IMG/VR virus record: IMGVR_UViG_3300031518_000014
Coordinates: 1-22,120 of that record
DNA from: a virus
Length of the DNA: 22,120 bases
Direction: 5' to 3' (one strand)
The position numbers and the translations under genes were made by a program. The notes under the pieces are model-generated. The model ran no database searches. It worked only from the letters and a program-made list of their open reading frames with translations, and was not told the origin of the DNA. This document shows positions 20,463-22,120 of the stretch, in pieces (the first letter of the stretch is position 1; the number at the start of each line of letters is the position of its first letter).

Positions 20463-22120
20463 TCTGCACGCTGCGATTCGCTATGCGGAGCTCGGTTACG
20501 AGGTGTTGCCGGTCGTTGCGGGCGCGAAGAATCCGCTTACAGAGCACGGCGTTCGTGACGCGACGCTCGACACGAAGACGATCGAGTCGTGGTGGCTGCG
20601 CTGGCCGAACGCGAATATCGGCGTCTCTGCTGCAGGTCTTGTTATTATCGATATCGACTCGAAGGACGACGTACGCTGGCCCGAAGACGAAGAGCAAGCG
20701 TGCGAGCTCGTTGAGAGTGCGCGTGCGATTTCGGTGACGCCGTCAGGCGGTCGTCACTTTTTCTTTCGCAGGCCGGACGGCGTTTCGTGGCGGTGCTCAG
20801 TTCGCAAACTCGCGGCCAACGTCGATGTGCGGACCGACGGTGGCTACGTCGTGGTACCGCCGAGTAAGCTACTCGCCGGCGCATACGTGTGGCTCAAAGA
20901 ACTCGATACCGCTAAGGAGTTTCTCTCAACGCCACCGAAGTGGTTGTGCGATCTACTTGATGAACGCGAACGAGAGTACACATCGAAGATCAATAAATCC
21001 GCACAGTTAGACGAGACGCGAGTTATTGAGGAGGGCACGCGCAACGACGTTCTCTTTCGGATCGGTGCGAAGTTGCGTTCGATCGGCTTCGACTTCGAGG
21101 AGATTTACTCGGCGTTATCGGTCGTGAATCGAAGAAGATGCCGGCCGCAGCTCGATGATGTCGAGGTCTGTCGCATCGCGGAATCGGCATCGCGATACGA
21201 CGCTAACGCGATCGAAACTGCGCTCGTCGAATGTCGTTACGCGCAGATCGTCGAGAGCGAAAAGATCGAAGACGAGGTCATCGAGTTTGCGAAGCCGAGC
21301 GAGGAGTTCGTGGAGCGTGCGCCGGGCGTTTTGGCCTCGATTTCTAGGTATATTCTCGATACTGCGTATCGACCGCAGCCGATGCTTTCGCTGGGCTCGG
21401 CGTTATCGTTCGTGAGCGTTCTTTGCGGCGCGCACTGCATCGCAGACGAGTACGGAACGACGACGAACCTTTATTGCGTTGGCATCGGGCCATCGGGTTG
21501 CGGTAAGGAGCGCACGCGGCAAGCGATTCGCGATATTGCGAAGGCATCGGGTGTACTCGAACTTATTGGTCCCGAAGACATCGCGAGCGGTTCGGGACTG
21601 CTGCGTGCGCTCGAGCGGAACCGCGCGCAGCTTTTCCAACTCGACGAGTTCGGGCGATTTCTTAGTACGACGCATAACGCGTATTCGAGTCCACATCTCT
21701 ATAACGTAACCACACTGCTTTTGAAGCTCTACACGTCTGCGAACGTCGTCTTTACTGGAGTTGCGTACGCGGACGTAGATAAGACGCGAGTTATTGATCG
21801 GCCACACGTCGCGCTTTGGGGCACGACGGTGCCGGAGGATTTCTTTCGATCGATCTCGCGTTCGTCGATAAAGAGCGGTCTGCTTTCGCGGATTTTACTT
21901 TTCGAGAGTCGTGATCGGACGACGCACCAGCGGCCGGCGGATCGGACGGTACCGCGCGAGATCGTCGATTTCGTTAGTTCTCTCGGGAACGTGGTCGTGA
22001 CGTACTCGCGGCCAGCCGGGGCGATCTTCGACTCGTATCTCGAGAAGTTCGAGGAGTACGCGCTACGAGTGCGCGAGCCGTATTCGTCGCTATGGGCACG
22101 TGCGTACGAGGCAGCACGGA
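20437..22120 (+). CDS. Primase-polymerase / helicase fusion (partial, 3' end outside)
   Basis: The ATG at 20437 has GGAG six bases upstream and overlaps rusA by 26 bases; the frame stays open to the window end (561 codons). Residues 10-145 are a bifunctional prim-pol (AEP) domain: LHAAIRYAELGYEVLPV, catalytic IDID (71-74), SVTPSGGRHFFF (99-110), and VDVRTDGGYVVVPPS (129-143). A DUF3987-like ATPase follows, with Walker A GPSGCGKE (351-358) and Walker B LFQLDEFG (399-406). It would prime and unwind DNA for phage replication. The residue after the P-loop Lys is Glu where Ser or Thr is usual, which may mark a subfamily or an impaired ATPase. Confidence 0.88.
   Translation, partial: MSSSAKFGNLHAAIRYAELGYEVLPVVAGAKNPLTEHGVRDATLDTKTIESWWLRWPNANIGVSAAGLVIIDIDSKDDVRWPEDEEQACELVESARAISVTPSGGRHFFFRRPDGVSWRCSVRKLAANVDVRTDGGYVVVPPSKLLAGAYVWLKELDTAKEFLSTPPKWLCDLLDEREREYTSKINKSAQLDETRVIEEGTRNDVLFRIGAKLRSIGFDFEEIYSALSVVNRRRCRPQLDDVEVCRIAESASRYDANAIETALVECRYAQIVESEKIEDEVIEFAKPSEEFVERAPGVLASISRYILDTAYRPQPMLSLGSALSFVSVLCGAHCIADEYGTTTNLYCVGIGPSGCGKERTRQAIRDIAKASGVLELIGPEDIASGSGLLRALERNRAQLFQLDEFGRFLSTTHNAYSSPHLYNVTTLLLKLYTSANVVFTGVAYADVDKTRVIDRPHVALWGTTVPEDFFRSISRSSIKSGLLSRILLFESRDRTTHQRPADRTVPREIVDFVSSLGNVVVTYSRPAGAIFDSYLEKFEEYALRVREPYSSLWARAYEAAR

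Overview
The window is a 22.1 kb piece of a tailed-phage genome (free phage or prophage). Every supported gene lies on the + strand, packed tightly with start/stop overlaps and strong AAAGGAGGT-type ribosome binding sites. The head genes follow the lambda order: large terminase, gpW-like joiner, lambda-family portal, protease plus capsid, head completion, decoration, tail completion, tail tube, tail chaperone with a -1 frameshift signal, tape measure. A non-contractile siphovirus-like tail is the simplest reading, since no sheath or baseplate gene is seen. Several structural proteins (chaperone T part, tape measure start, post-tape-measure protein, 139-aa tail completion protein) remind me of proteins in Planctomycetota prophages; that is recollection, not a search. 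DNA is GC-rich with very heavy use of TCG serine and CGN arginine codons.

Layout. 1-1757: the tail end of one gene, a complete paralogue of it, and thyX, a flavin-dependent thymidylate synthase. 1758-2014: three stacked terminator-like hairpins, then a near-consensus promoter. 2015-3545: five small genes ending at a clear intrinsic terminator. The first (2015-2329) has codon use unlike everything else and looks like a recent import. At least two, perhaps three, of the others are paralogues. 3566-4125: two more small genes, the second a small membrane protein. 4126-4240: a GC-rich non-coding stretch with dyads, a candidate cos site. 4241-18773: late genes, opening with a membrane-anchored trypsin-like protease where a small terminase would be expected, then packaging, head and tail genes, a putative adhesin with a poly-glycine hinge, and a glycosyltransferase-methyltransferase fusion. 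18873-22120: a recombination and replication block with a Sak4-like ATPase, a DUF669-like ssDNA-binding partner, RusA resolvase and a primase-helicase that runs off the window.

How it works together: the right block would copy and recombine phage DNA, with thyX supplying dTMP. Large terminase packages DNA through the portal into a shell built from the capsid part of a protease-capsid fusion and probably stabilised by the DUF2190-like protein. The tape measure and its frameshifted chaperone set tail length. No integrase, repressor, endolysin, tRNA or CRISPR array is seen, so lifestyle cannot be decided.

The most unusual points are the protease beside a small membrane protein with no visible endolysin, a tandem repeat in the tail module with an in-frame relative inside the glycosyltransferase-methyltransferase gene, the tandem paralogues with a clamp-like layout, and the insulated foreign gene with its own promoter.
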